Source of the DNA: Streptomyces sp. NBC_00464
Lineage (GTDB): Bacteria > Actinomycetota > Actinomycetes > Streptomycetales > Streptomycetaceae
Assembly: GCF_036013915.1 (NCBI RefSeq)
Contig: NZ_CP107899.1
Location: 4,836,001 to 4,900,000 of the forward strand
Length of the DNA: 64,000 nt
Reading direction: 5' to 3'
The translations under genes and the position numbers were made by a program. Position 1 is the first letter of the stretch. Every line of letters starts with the position of its first letter. Below the pieces are notes generated by a model, which was given only the letters and a program-made list of their open reading frames with translations, was not told the origin of the DNA and ran no database searches. Positions 54,031 through 61,915 of the stretch are shown one piece after another.

Positions 54031-55104
54031 ACACCTGCGGGAGGTGTTGCGGGGGTCCACGGCCATCACTTCCCGCCCGGCACTCTCAGCCTTCGCGTTC
54101 AGGATCGTCAGGAACACCCCCCAACCGGCATCAGCGATCGAACGGTTCAACCCGGCCTTGGCCCCAGCCCCGTTGGGCAAAAACATGCCCGCGGTTTCGG
54201 GGTCGGGTCTCGGCGTGGGGGCTTTGCTCATGTTGCGGATCTTGAGGTCTTCGTGCGCGATGAAGTCGTGCTCACGGACCAGGGTGAGCGCGGTCTTGTG
54301 CGCGTGGTCGAGCCGCCGTCGCCGCACCTTGCCGTGCAGGGCTCCCACCTTCTCCACCGCCCGCTGGTGGTTACGGGTGCGGTCCTTTGCCTCGCAGCGT
54401 GGGAACCGGGACAGGGCCCGCTGCGCGCCCTCCAGCCTGGCGGCGGCCTTGCGGGCGTGGCGCGGGTTGGGGATGTGTACACCGTTGGAGTCGGTGAGGA
54501 ACCAGGCGATCCCGAGGTCGATGCCGATGTCGGACCCGGTCGCGGGCAGCGGTTCGGGCAGGGGCTGGTCGGCGGTGATCACGACGAACCATTTACGGCC
54601 CTCGCGCTTCACGCTGACGGTCTTGACCGTGCCCAGCACCGGGCGGTGCTGGTTGACCTTGACGTGCCCGACGCCCTGGAGGCGGACCCGGGTGACCGGG
54701 GTGTGCGGGGTTGAGTCCCAGCGGCAGCCGTCCCCGTCCCTGGGGAAGTCCACCGTGTCGAACCAGTTCACCCCGCGAAAGCGCGGGTAGCCGGGCTTGT
54801 CCCCGGCCTTGATCCGGCGGAAGAACGCGGCGAACGCCTTGTCGAGTCGCCGAAGTGTGGCCTGCTGCGAGCTGAACGACCAGCGGCCCTGCCGCTCGGG
54901 GTCGAAGGCCCGGATGTCTTTGAGCTGCCCGGACTGCATCCCGTACTTGATGCTCGTCTTCGAGGGGTGCCGGTAGGCGTCACGGCGTTCCTGCAACGCA
55001 CCGTTGTAGAGCGAGCAATGATCACGCAGCATCTCACCGAGCGCGATCGCCTGACCCACCGTGGGCCGCAACAGAAACTTGTACGCACGAATCAACCAGC
55101 CCAC
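53881..55104 (-). CDS. tnpB: RNA-guided endonuclease TnpB family protein
   Basis: The protein has 407 residues from GTG 55104 (MGWLIRAYKFLLRPTVGQAI), full length for the family. The N-terminal helix-turn-helix region and OrfB middle domain (LDKAFAAFFRRIKAGDKPGY) are present. The RuvC-like nuclease has all three acidic residues: Asp in GIDLGIAWFL, Glu in FIAHEDLKIRNM and Asp in HADEVGALNVLRAG. The zinc finger CPACGH ... CVDCGH is intact. It could therefore still cut DNA with its guide RNA. The gene ends 8 bases before the right-end hairpin. A broken tnpA lies divergently upstream. Confidence 0.92.
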   Translation of the reverse strand: MGWLIRAYKFLLRPTVGQAIALGEMLRDHCSLYNGALQERRDAYRHPSKTSIKYGMQSGQLKDIRAFDPERQGRWSFSSQQATLRRLDKAFAAFFRRIKAGDKPGYPRFRGVNWFDTVDFPRDGDGCRWDSTPHTPVTRVRLQGVGHVKVNQHRPVLGTVKTVSVKREGRKWFVVITADQPLPEPLPATGSDIGIDLGIAWFLTDSNGVHIPNPRHARKAAARLEGAQRALSRFPRCEAKDRTRNHQRAVEKVGALHGKVRRRRLDHAHKTALTLVREHDFIAHEDLKIRNMSKAPTPRPDPETAGMFLPNGAGAKAGLNRSIADAGWGVFLTILNAKAESAGREVMAVDPRNTSRRCPACGHTAKENRPTQEKFHCVDCGHQAHADEVGALNVLRAGLVRRHANTA

Positions 55105-55189
55105 CCCCTACGCTCGGCTCCACGAACCAACGTATCGCTGACAAACATCAGCACGACGCGAACCATCCCGCCTCACTCGCAAGAGTGGC

Positions 55190-55270
55190 AACGCCTGCCA
55201 GTCCTTCGAGGCGGAGTTACACCCATTGAGCATCGTCAAGCACTACATCGAGCAGCAGAAACGTCCGCTC
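55190..55270 (+). pseudogene. tnpA (Y1 transposase) remnant with internal deletion
   Basis: The plus-strand frame reads NACQSFEAEL followed by HPLSIVKHYIEQQKRP. The second part matches the conserved C-terminus of actinobacterial IS200/IS605 TnpA (a GGAPLSIIKEYIEQQKRP-type ending). The first part resembles the C..F.AEL segment that normally precedes the HUH motif region. Everything between, including the HUH and catalytic tyrosine region, is missing, and no start codon remains. Transposition from this copy is not possible. Confidence 0.6.
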
Positions 55271-55394
55271 CGACCATCACGTCAGAGCAGCCACGAGATC
55301 GCATTCCCGCCCGGCCTGAAGGCTGGGATTCCCTGCGAAGACCAGGGATGGAAGCGGCGCTCGCAGTGCCGGACGCCACGAGCACTCTGGATCG

Positions 55395-55538
55395 CCTCCT
55401 CCGCTCCTCGGCAATGGCGCAGCACCGGCCGACTTCGACGCCGGTGATCACGTGAACCTCACCTGGAACGGATATATCGCGGCGGCGAGCGCCTTCGGGC
55501 CTTCGGTCCTGGTCCCGGACGTCCTACCGGGCGGCTAA
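55395..55538 (+). pseudogene. C-terminal coding remnant, unidentified
   Basis: A plus-strand frame ending at TAA 55536-55538 reads GSPPPLLGNGAAPADFDAGD then HVNLTWNGYIAAASAFGPSV and LVPDVLPGG. G/C-rich third positions and the sensible composition suggest it was once the end of a real protein. There is no start codon or upstream continuation across the IS element. I do not recognise the family. Confidence 0.35.
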
Positions 55539-55552
55539 GGGCTGTCCCGTCC

Positions 55553-55585
55553 CTCCCGGGCCCCCCGTTCCACGGGGTCCGGGAG
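55553..55585. terminator. Hairpin upstream of prfB
   Basis: CTCCCGGGCCCC and GGGGTCCGGGAG form a 12-base stem with one mismatch around a nine-base loop, 77 bases before prfB. It may isolate prfB from transcription coming out of the island. Confidence 0.5.
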
Positions 55586-55662
55586 GTCTGCTGCCCGCCC
55601 GTACGCGATCGTGATCATGCAGTCCGAGGAACGCCCGCGCCGACAGCCGTTACGCTGGACCC

Positions 55663-56769
55663 GTGGCAGTCGTCGATATTTCCGAAGAGCTGAAGTCCCT
55701 CTCCTCGACCATGGGGTCGATCGAGGCCGTCCTGGACCTGGATGCGCTGAGGGGTGACATCGCCGTGCTCGAGGAGCAGGCTGCCGCTCCGTCCCTCTGG
55801 GACGACCCGGAGGCGGCGCAGAAGATCACCAGCAAGCTTTCGCACCTCCAGGCCGAGGTCCGCAAGACCGAGACCCTGCGCGGCCGGATCGACGACCTCG
55901 GAGTCCTCTTCGAGCTCGCCGAGGACGAGGGCGACGCCGACGCGCTCGCCGAGGCCGAGACCGAGCTGGAGTCCGTCCGCAAGGCGCTGGACGAGATGGA
56001 GGTCCGCACGCTCCTCTCCGGTGAGTACGACGCGCGCGAGGCCCTGGTCACCATCCGCGCCGAGGCCGGTGGCGTCGACGCCGCGGACTTCGCCGAGAAG
56101 CTCCAGCGCATGTACCTCCGCTGGGCCGAGCGGCACAACTACAAGACCGAGGTCTACGAGACGGCGTACGCCGAAGAGGCCGGCATCAAGTCGACCACCT
56201 TCGCCGTCGAGGTGCCGTACGCCTACGGCACGCTCTCCGTCGAGCAGGGCACGCACCGGCTCGTCCGGATCTCCCCGTTCGACAACCAGGGCCGCCGCCA
56301 GACGTCCTTCGCGGGCGTCGAGGTGCTGCCCGTGGTCGAGCAGACCGACCACATCGAGATCGACGAGTCCGAGCTCCGCGTCGACGTGTACCGCTCCTCG
56401 GGCCCCGGCGGCCAGGGCGTCAACACCACGGACTCCGCGGTGCGTCTGACCCACCTCGCGACCGGCATCGTCGTCTCCTGCCAGAACGAGCGCTCGCAGA
56501 TCCAGAACAAGGCGTCCGCGATGAACGTCCTCCAGGCGAAGCTCCTTGAGCGCCGCCGCCAGGAGGAGCAGGCGAAGATGAACGCGCTCAAGGGCGACGG
56601 CGGCAACTCCTGGGGCAACCAGATGCGTTCGTACGTCCTGCACCCGTACCAGATGGTCAAGGACCTGCGTACGGAGTTCGAGATGGGCAACCCGGAAGCG
56701 GTCTTCAACGGCGAGATCGACGGCTTCATCGAGGCGGGCATCCGCTGGCGCAAGCAGAGCGAGAAGTAG
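55663..56769 (+). CDS. prfB: Peptide chain release factor 2
   Basis: The protein has 368 residues from GTG 55663. RF2 terminates translation at UGA and UAA codons. The stop-codon recognition tripeptide is SPF (204-206, in [15 protein letters not shown]), which identifies RF2 rather than RF1 (PxT). The peptidyl-tRNA hydrolysis motif GGQ is at 249-251 ([13 protein letters not shown]). The gene reads in a single frame from start to stop, so the programmed +1 frameshift used by E. coli prfB is absent. A strong terminator lies after it. Confidence 0.97.
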   Translation: MAVVDISEELKSLSSTMGSIEAVLDLDALRGDIAVLEEQAAAPSLWDDPEAAQKITSKLSHLQAEVRKTETLRGRIDDLGVLFELAEDEGDADALAEAETELESVRKALDEMEVRTLLSGEYDAREALVTIRAEAGGVDAADFAEKLQRMYLRWAERHNYKTEVYETAYAEEAGIKSTTFAVEVPYAYGTLSVEQGTHRLVRISPFDNQGRRQTSFAGVEVLPVVEQTDHIEIDESELRVDVYRSSGPGGQGVNTTDSAVRLTHLATGIVVSCQNERSQIQNKASAMNVLQAKLLERRRQEEQAKMNALKGDGGNSWGNQMRSYVLHPYQMVKDLRTEFEMGNPEAVFNGEIDGFIEAGIRWRKQSEK

Positions 56770-56795
56770 TGAAGTAGTCCCGCCGGGGCGGGACG

Positions 56796-56845
56796 TACGC
56801 GAAGAGGGGCGCGGAAGCCGAGGCTTCCGCGCCCCTCTTCGCGTA
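56796..56845. terminator. Bidirectional terminator between prfB and the phosphatase gene
   Basis: A 24-base perfect stem (56796-56819 with 56822-56845) has a two-base centre. The left arm begins TACGCGAAGAGGGGCGCGGA. It lies between two convergent genes and should serve both. Confidence 0.9.
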
Positions 56846-56857
56846 TCCGCGGTGCGG

Positions 56858-58207
56858 TCAGGAAGCGGTGCGGCCGAGGCACTGCTTCAGTTCGTCGACC
56901 TCGTAGAAGTAGCTGCCCTTGGCCACCGGCTCGCAGCCCTTTTTGAACGCGGTCTGCTTCTCGTTGTAGAGCATCCGCACGAGGTACTTGTTCCCCTTCC
57001 GGAACAGGTCCCACTGGATGTTCGTGGCCATGGACGCCACCGACTCGCCGCGCCACGGGTTGTCGGCGTACGTGTACGGCCGGGCCTCCGTCACGGCCTT
57101 CGTGCTGCCGGGCAGACCCATGAGCGCGGCCAGCGGGATGATCTCCTCCGCGTGGGTGAAGCGCAGCTCCGCGCCGGCGTTGCTGGTTCCGTTCCGCTTG
57201 GCGTCGATCTTCGTGAAGAAGTCGTCGAGCAGGACGTTCGCCATCCTGTACGTGATGTCGCTGTCGTCGAAGCCCGGCCCCTTCTCGTAGAAGTCCTCGG
57301 CGTCGCTGAGGTACGCGAACCACTTGGCGTCACGGGGCGCGATGTAGCGCTTCATGTTCCAGTCGCCCTCGTCGGCCATGGCCGGGGCGATGCTGTAGAG
57401 GGCGTAGACCGCCTGCGCGAGCTCCACCTCGGTGCCGATCGAGTCGAACTCGCCCGCCGAGATCCGCTTGACGAACGCCGGCTTGAAGATCTTCCTCAGT
57501 ACGTTGCGGGCCGCGGTGTGCGAGGCCGGCTGGTCGGTGATCGTGTCGAGGGTGGCGGCGAGCCGCTCGTCGTTGTCGACGTAGTCCCGGTACTCCGCGC
57601 CGCCGGCCGACTTGTGGAAGTAGAGCAGGTCCGCATCGGTCCTGGCAGGCGTGATGAGCGATGCCAGGGCCGGGTCGTTCGCGGCGAGGGCCTCGGCGAA
57701 CAGGTTCCCGCTGTCGACGGCCCGGTCCTTGCCGGAATTGGTGACGTTGATCTGCTCGGAGTCCTTGGCGATCTGCTTGAAGAGCCCGGGAAGCCGCTTC
57801 TCCAGCCGTACGGCGGTGTCCTGGATCTCGCGCACGCCCCGCCCGCTGAGCTGCCCGTAGCCGATCTTGTCCATGGCGGCGAGCAGCGCCTTCGTCTCCC
57901 CGCCGAACCGCTCGCCGGCAGCGGTGAGCTGTCCCTCGCTCCGCGCCTTCTCCCACAGGGCCAGGATCAGGTCGCCGTCCTCGCTGTCGGACGCCGCGCG
58001 GGAACCGTGGCGGGAGACGTTCTCGGTGAACACGGGGACGAAGCCCTTGGGAGCGGGCTGGTACGACCGCGGGTTCTGCTGCGGTGCGTACGGGGTCTTG
58101 GTGGCGTAGTAGCCGGAGGAGTCCGACTGGGCCTGCGCCGGCAGCGCCGCAGGTATCAGGGCGGAGACAGCGAGCGTCAGGGAGAGTGCGGCGGTTCGCT
58201 TCTGCAT
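56858..58207 (-). CDS. Secreted histidine-type phosphatase
   Basis: The protein has 449 residues from ATG 58207. A signal peptide (MQKRTAALSLTLAVSALIPA, cleavage probably after AQA near 27) directs export. The catalytic histidine is in NVSRHGSRAASD (Arg66-His67-Gly68-x-Arg70), and the partner His/Glu in RFTHAEEIIPLAALMG near residue 350. This arrangement is typical of branch 2 histidine phosphatases, which include phytases and multiple inositol-polyphosphate phosphatases. The substrate outside the cell is likely a phosphorylated small molecule. It is convergent to prfB. Confidence 0.9.
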   Translation of the reverse strand: MQKRTAALSLTLAVSALIPAALPAQAQSDSSGYYATKTPYAPQQNPRSYQPAPKGFVPVFTENVSRHGSRAASDSEDGDLILALWEKARSEGQLTAAGERFGGETKALLAAMDKIGYGQLSGRGVREIQDTAVRLEKRLPGLFKQIAKDSEQINVTNSGKDRAVDSGNLFAEALAANDPALASLITPARTDADLLYFHKSAGGAEYRDYVDNDERLAATLDTITDQPASHTAARNVLRKIFKPAFVKRISAGEFDSIGTEVELAQAVYALYSIAPAMADEGDWNMKRYIAPRDAKWFAYLSDAEDFYEKGPGFDDSDITYRMANVLLDDFFTKIDAKRNGTSNAGAELRFTHAEEIIPLAALMGLPGSTKAVTEARPYTYADNPWRGESVASMATNIQWDLFRKGNKYLVRMLYNEKQTAFKKGCEPVAKGSYFYEVDELKQCLGRTAS

Positions 58208-58620
58208 GGGTTCACCGGGTTCGGGACGGAGTCGGTTCGGTCGGATGCCCAGATCATGATCCTTTCGGATGAACCGGGCATGGCCGCAGGGCGACCGGCA
58301 GGCGTCCGAAACGGGCCTTGGGTAAAGGGGAGTTGGCCTGGTGAGTTGCGTGGGCGGCGTGGTGAGTGCGTCACAGTCGTGGTTCTGAACGAGGGTCAAC
58401 TCTGTCCAAAACGGTGCACATTGCATAGAACGGCCTTGACGTAATCCTTAACTCTGGACAGGGTGCTAGGGCAGCGTGCGTATGTCTGGGACGGGTGTGA
58501 TCGGGGGCGGGCGGCATGGCCACGGCACGACGTGGGCCGGCGTTCGGAGCAAACCCCGCTGGGCCATGCCCCGCATATGGCTGCTCCATTGACGAGAACA
58601 GCTACTGGGGGTAGCAGCAC
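58208..58620. promoter_or_regulatory. Divergent region between phosphatase and repeat-protein genes
   Basis: These 413 bases hold no gene. A TTGACG hexamer (58436-58441) and an AT-richer stretch follow, but no -10 at standard spacing is seen. A short inverted pair CTGTCCA (58402-58408) / TGGACAG (58455-58461) brackets it. The repeat-protein gene has no clear Shine-Dalgarno beyond GGGGGTAGCAGC just before its ATG. Confidence 0.4.
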
Positions 58621-59538
58621 ATGACGAAGAAGACGCGAGTCCGCGTTGCGCGGATAGCCGCGGGTGCGGTCATTGCCGCCGGCGCCTCGCTCACCGCCGC
58701 GGGTGCGGCACAGGCCATCGGTATCGGCGTCGGTGTGGAGGCCGGCGACAACGGTCTCCACGTCGGCGTGCAGGCCGGTGAAGGTGACAACGCCGGACCG
58801 GGCGGTGGCGTCGACGCGGGTACGGACGCGGGCGCCGATGCCGGTACGGATGCGGGTACCGATGCCGGTACTGACGCTGGTACCGACGCCGGTACGGATG
58901 CGGGCGCTGACGCTGGTACCGATGCCGGTACTGACGCTGGTACCGACGCCGGTACGGATGCGGGCACTGACGCTGGTACCGATGCCGGTACTGACGCTGG
59001 TACCGACGCCGGTACGGATGCGGGCACTGACGCTGGTACCGATGCCGGTACTGACGCTGGTACCGACGCCGGTACGGATGCGGGCACTGACGCTGGTACC
59101 GATGCCGGTACTGACGCTGGTACCGACGCCGGTACCGATGCCGGAACGGACGCGGGTACTGACGCTGGTACCGATGCCGGTACGGACGCGGGCACTGACG
59201 CCGGTACCGACGCGGGCGCTAACGCAGGCTCGAACGCCGGCACCGATGCGGGCAGCTCCACCAACGGTTCCACGACCGGTTCTGTCACCGGCTCCAACGA
59301 TGGCGACGCCGGCACCTGCACCGTCTCCCTCGACGGTGCCGAGTGCGTCGACTCCGACAACACCGACACCGACTCGGTCGGCAACCAGCCGGTCGAGCAG
59401 GGCAAGGGCAAGGACGAGCTCGCCGAGACCGGTGCAGCCGAGACCACGTTCCTGCTGATCGGCGCCGCGACGATGATCGCCGGAGGCATCGGCTTCCGGA
59501 TCCTCCCGCGCCTGGTGAACGGCCGCACCGCCGCCTGA
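58621..59538 (+). CDS. Repeat surface protein with TDAG tetrapeptides and LAETG sorting signal
   Basis: The protein has 305 residues from ATG 58621. A signal peptide (about 1-32, ending AAGAAQA) precedes a short domain with GIGVGVEAGDNGLHVGVQAG. Residues 64-211 are 37 consecutive tetrapeptides, mostly TDAG with a few ADAG, VDAG, ANAG and SNAG. A Ser/Thr/Asn linker and a small two-cysteine stretch (GTCTVSLDGAECV) follow. The C-terminus is a sortase signal: LAETG (267-271), a hydrophobic helix and an Arg-containing tail (RILPRLVNGRTAA). LAxTG is the class E sortase motif of Streptomyces. It is probably an Asp-rich wall-anchored stalk; the role is unknown. Confidence 0.88.
   Translation: MTKKTRVRVARIAAGAVIAAGASLTAAGAAQAIGIGVGVEAGDNGLHVGVQAGEGDNAGPGGGVDAGTDAGADAGTDAGTDAGTDAGTDAGTDAGADAGTDAGTDAGTDAGTDAGTDAGTDAGTDAGTDAGTDAGTDAGTDAGTDAGTDAGTDAGTDAGTDAGTDAGTDAGTDAGTDAGTDAGTDAGTDAGTDAGTDAGANAGSNAGTDAGSSTNGSTTGSVTGSNDGDAGTCTVSLDGAECVDSDNTDTDSVGNQPVEQGKGKDELAETGAAETTFLLIGAATMIAGGIGFRILPRLVNGRTAA
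58810..59253 (+). repeat. 12-base coding tandem repeat with 60-base higher-order period
   Basis: The basic unit is GGTACCGACGCC or a synonymous variant (one TDAG). From 58861 to about 59135 the sequence repeats with a period of 60 bases: 58921-58980, 58981-59040 and 59041-59100 are identical and 58861-58920 differs at one base. Recent expansion by unequal exchange or slippage is the simplest explanation. Confidence 0.95.
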
Positions 59539-59576
59539 CGGGCAGCAGCGGTACGCGTACACGTACACGTACGCAA

Positions 59577-59618
59577 ACAGGGGCCCCGGATACCGCGATC
59601 GGTATCCGGGGCCCCTGT
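59577..59618 (+). terminator. Hairpin terminator after the TDAG-repeat gene
   Basis: ACAGGGGCCCCGGATACCG (59577-59595) pairs perfectly with CGGTATCCGGGGCCCCTGT (59600-59618) around a CGAT loop. It lies 38 bases after the stop codon. Confidence 0.9.
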
Positions 59619-59704
59619 GCATGCGTGCACGCGCCTGCGCGTACGAGGACGAACGTTTTGCCGGCCCGGCAAAAGCGCGGGCGGGCGGCGGACAGGTCGG
59701 TGCG

Positions 59705-59905
59705 CTACACGGTCTGGTGCGCCAGCAGCGCCAGCGCGGCCAGCAGCACCACCATCAGGGCGATCAGCATCGCCGGGCTGAGCCCCGCGAACGATCCCTG
59801 CTCCTGTTCCTGCTGCAGTCGCGCGCGGCTTGCCCGGCATACGGGACAGCGCCCCTCGCTCACGGGCGCCGCGCAGTTCGCGCATACCAGTCGGTCATAG
59901 GTCAT
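59705..59905 (-). CDS. Small zinc-ribbon membrane protein
   Basis: The protein has 66 residues from ATG 59905, with a strong GGAGGAAAG ribosome binding site. The N-terminus is a zinc ribbon (CANCAAPVSEGRCPVCRAS, two CxxC pairs) and the C-terminus is one membrane helix (AMLIALMVVLLAALALLAHQ). Between them lies a Gln/Glu-rich stretch. It is conserved-looking and of unknown function. It sits convergent to the TDAG-repeat gene and divergent from ftsE. Confidence 0.85.
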   Translation of the reverse strand: MTYDRLVCANCAAPVSEGRCPVCRASRARLQQEQEQGSFAGLSPAMLIALMVVLLAALALLAHQTV

Positions 59906-60217
59906 GCGCTTTCCTCCTCCCGCGCGGCGGAGCCGCACAAGCCTTCTCTCCGCACAACGCTCACGGAAACGCAACCGTTCCCCCTACCACTGTGCCAGCT
60001 CGCACGGATTTCGGCGCGGCCCGCCGGATACCTCCGGTCGGATCCCAGTACGATCTCCGGTCCGATCCCGGTCCGATCCCGGTCCGAACCTCTTCCGACG
60101 CTGCCCGAGCGCTGCCGTTTCACCGTAAATCACCCATCCCGGTACGCGCGCCTGCACGCCTGAGCCCGGTTCGCGTATGGTCACGCACACCTACTCCCGG
60201 CCGACCGTGGTGCATCC
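59906..60217. promoter_or_regulatory. Region upstream of ftsE
   Basis: These 312 bases contain a cluster of degenerate direct repeats at 60033-60090 (CCGGTCCGATC about four times, some as CCGGTCGGATC or CAGTACGATC). A TATGGT hexamer at 60176-60181, 36 bases before ftsE, is a possible -10. No gene is supported here. Confidence 0.45.
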
Positions 60218-60907
60218 GTGATCCGATTCGACAACGTCTCCAAGACCTACCCGAAGCAGAGCCGTCCCGCTCTACGGGATGTGTCTCTCGATATCGAGAA
60301 GGGCGAGTTCGTCTTCCTGGTGGGCTCCTCCGGCTCCGGCAAGTCCACCTTCATGCGTCTCATCCTCCGCGAGGAGCGCGCCAGCCAGGGCATGGTTCAC
60401 GTCCTCGGCAAGGACCTCGCGCGCATGTCCAACTGGAAGGTGCCGCACATGCGCCGCCAGCTGGGCACGGTGTTCCAGGACTTCCGCCTCCTTCCCAACA
60501 AGACCGTCGCGGAGAACGTGGCGTTCGCCCAGGAAGTGATCGGCAAGCCGCGCGGCGAGATCCGCAAGGCGGTCCCGCAGGTCCTCGACCTCGTCGGTCT
60601 CGGCGGCAAGGAGGACCGGATGCCCGGTGAGCTCTCCGGTGGTGAGCAGCAGCGCGTGGCGATCGCGCGGGCCTTCGTCAACCGGCCCATGCTGCTGATC
60701 GCGGACGAGCCGACCGGCAACCTCGACCCGCAGACCTCGGTCGGGATCATGAAGCTGCTGGACCGGATCAACCGGACCGGCACCACCGTGATCATGGCGA
60801 CCCACGACCAGAACATCGTCGACCAGATGCGCAAACGCGTCATCGAGCTCGAGCAGGGCCGTCTCGTACGCGACCAGGCGCGCGGCGTCTACGGCTACCA
60901 GCACTGA
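60218..60907 (+). CDS. ftsE: Cell division ATP-binding protein FtsE
   Basis: The protein has 229 residues from GTG 60218. It is the ATPase of the FtsEX complex, which regulates peptidoglycan hydrolases at division and growth sites. Walker A is [14 protein letters not shown] (about 37-44), the Q-loop lies in [15 protein letters not shown], the signature is [15 protein letters not shown], and Walker B is [12 protein letters not shown] followed by the switch histidine in MATHDQNIV. ftsX follows 23 bases downstream. Confidence 0.97.
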   Translation: MIRFDNVSKTYPKQSRPALRDVSLDIEKGEFVFLVGSSGSGKSTFMRLILREERASQGMVHVLGKDLARMSNWKVPHMRRQLGTVFQDFRLLPNKTVAENVAFAQEVIGKPRGEIRKAVPQVLDLVGLGGKEDRMPGELSGGEQQRVAIARAFVNRPMLLIADEPTGNLDPQTSVGIMKLLDRINRTGTTVIMATHDQNIVDQMRKRVIELEQGRLVRDQARGVYGYQH

Positions 60908-60930
60908 GCACCCAGCACTGAAAGGACGCC

Positions 60931-61848
60931 ATGCGCGCCCAGTTCGTCCTGTCGGAGATCGGCGTCGGCCTCCGTCGCAACCTCACGATGACCTTCGCCG
61001 TCGTCGTCTCCGTCGCCCTCTCGCTTGCCCTGTTTGGTGGCGCGCTGCTCATGCGCGAGCAGGTCAGCACGATGAAGGACTACTGGTACGACAAGGTCAA
61101 CGTCTCCATCTACCTCTGTGGCAAGGGGGATGCGGAGACGGTGGTCCAGTGCGCCAAGGGTGCGGTCACCGATCCGCAGAAGAAGCAGATCGAGAGCGAT
61201 CTGAACAAGATGGACGTCGTCGACACGGTGACCTACGAGTCGTCCGACGAGGCGTACAAGCACTACCAGGAGGAGTTCGGCGACTCCCCGATGGCCGGCA
61301 ACATCACGCCGGACCAGATGCCGGAGTCGTACCGCGTCAAGCTGCACGACCCCACGAAGTACAAGGTCGTCGCCACCGCCTTCGCCGGGCGTGACGGGGT
61401 GCAGTCCGTCCAGGACCAGAGAAGCATCCTGGACAACCTCTTCGGTCTGATGAACGGCATGAACGTCGCCGCGCTCTTCGTGATGGCGCTGATGCTCGTC
61501 ATCGCCCTGATGCTGATCGTGAACACCGTCCGGGTGTCCGCGTTCAGCCGACGGCGGGAGACGGGCATCATGCGGCTCGTCGGGGCCTCCGGCTTCTACA
61601 TCCAGATGCCGTTCATCATGGAGGCCGCGTTCGCCGGTCTCATCGGCGGCGTACTGGCCTGCGTCATGCTGCTGGCCGGGCGCTACTTCCTGATCGACGG
61701 CGGTCTCGCCCTCCAGGACAAGCTGAACCTGATCGACTTCATCGGCTGGGAGGCCGTGCTCACCAAGCTCCCGCTGGTCCTGGCGATCGGGCTGCTGATG
61801 CCCGCGGTCGCCGCTCTCTTCGCGCTGCGCAAGTACCTCAAGGTGTGA
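60931..61848 (+). CDS. ftsX: Cell division permease-like protein FtsX
   Basis: The protein has 305 residues from ATG 60931 with AAAGGAC upstream. Helix 1 (about 21-42, FAVVVSVALSLALFGGALLM) is followed by a large extracytoplasmic domain (about 45-175) that in actinobacteria binds a NlpC/P60 or CHAP hydrolase. Three more helices follow near 178-200, 225-250 and 270-300. The cytoplasmic loop has FSRRRETGIMRLVGASGFYI, which couples to FtsE. A hairpin follows the stop. Confidence 0.96.
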   Translation: MRAQFVLSEIGVGLRRNLTMTFAVVVSVALSLALFGGALLMREQVSTMKDYWYDKVNVSIYLCGKGDAETVVQCAKGAVTDPQKKQIESDLNKMDVVDTVTYESSDEAYKHYQEEFGDSPMAGNITPDQMPESYRVKLHDPTKYKVVATAFAGRDGVQSVQDQRSILDNLFGLMNGMNVAALFVMALMLVIALMLIVNTVRVSAFSRRRETGIMRLVGASGFYIQMPFIMEAAFAGLIGGVLACVMLLAGRYFLIDGGLALQDKLNLIDFIGWEAVLTKLPLVLAIGLLMPAVAALFALRKYLKV

Positions 61849-61852
61849 CAAG

Positions 61853-61896
61853 CGCCCCAACGGCGCGCGGGCAACGGGCCGTGCGCCGTCGGGGCG
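61853..61896 (+). terminator. Hairpin terminator after ftsX
   Basis: CGCCCCAACGGCGCGCGG (61853-61870) pairs with CCGTGCGCCGTCGGGGCG (61879-61896) over 18 positions with one mismatch and one G-U pair, around an eight-base loop. It starts four bases after the stop codon. Confidence 0.8.
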
Positions 61897-61902
61897 TTGT
61901 CC

Positions 61903-61908
61903 TAGACT
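61903..61908 (+). promoter_or_regulatory. -10 hexamer TAGACT of the S41 protease gene, leaderless
   Basis: TAGACT ends seven bases before the ATG at 61916, with no Shine-Dalgarno between them, so transcription probably begins at the start codon. It lies just after the ftsX terminator, so the protease gene has its own promoter. Confidence 0.55.
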
Positions 61909-61915
61909 CGGCGCC

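Larger units (their letters stand above)
53850..55345 (-). mobile_element. IS200/IS605-family element (tnpB intact, tnpA relic)
   Basis: The element carries tnpB on the minus strand (53881-55104) and a divergent tnpA fragment on the plus strand (about 55190-55270). The end downstream of tnpB has the perfect hairpin CCCCGCCC-TGAA-GGGCGGGG (53854-53873), typical of actinobacterial elements of this family. The end downstream of the tnpA relic has a related imperfect hairpin CCCGGCC-TGAA-GGCTGGG (55310-55327). The element interrupts an Rhs-type toxin gene at about 53849. Exact outer boundaries are approximate. With tnpA broken it cannot move by itself. Confidence 0.75.
55105..55662. other. Stretch between tnpB and prfB
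   Basis: These 558 bases contain only the tnpA relic, the left-end-like hairpin at 55310-55327, the coding remnant ending at 55538 and a stem (CTCCCGGGCCCC at 55553-55564 with GGGGTCCGGGAG at 55574-55585) that may act as a terminator. The last 75 bases must hold the prfB promoter. No intact gene is seen. Confidence 0.6.

Noticed and set aside
58207..58240. A PHO-box-like GGTTCACCGGGTTCGG next to the phosphatase start
   Set aside because: Repeat spacing is not the 11 bases of PhoP direct repeats and the site overlaps the ribosome binding region, so chance is more likely.
58602..59885. A minus-strand frame full of VPAS repeats opposite the TDAG gene
   Set aside because: It is the reverse complement of the 12-base coding repeat; the plus-strand frame has the signal peptide and sorting signal.
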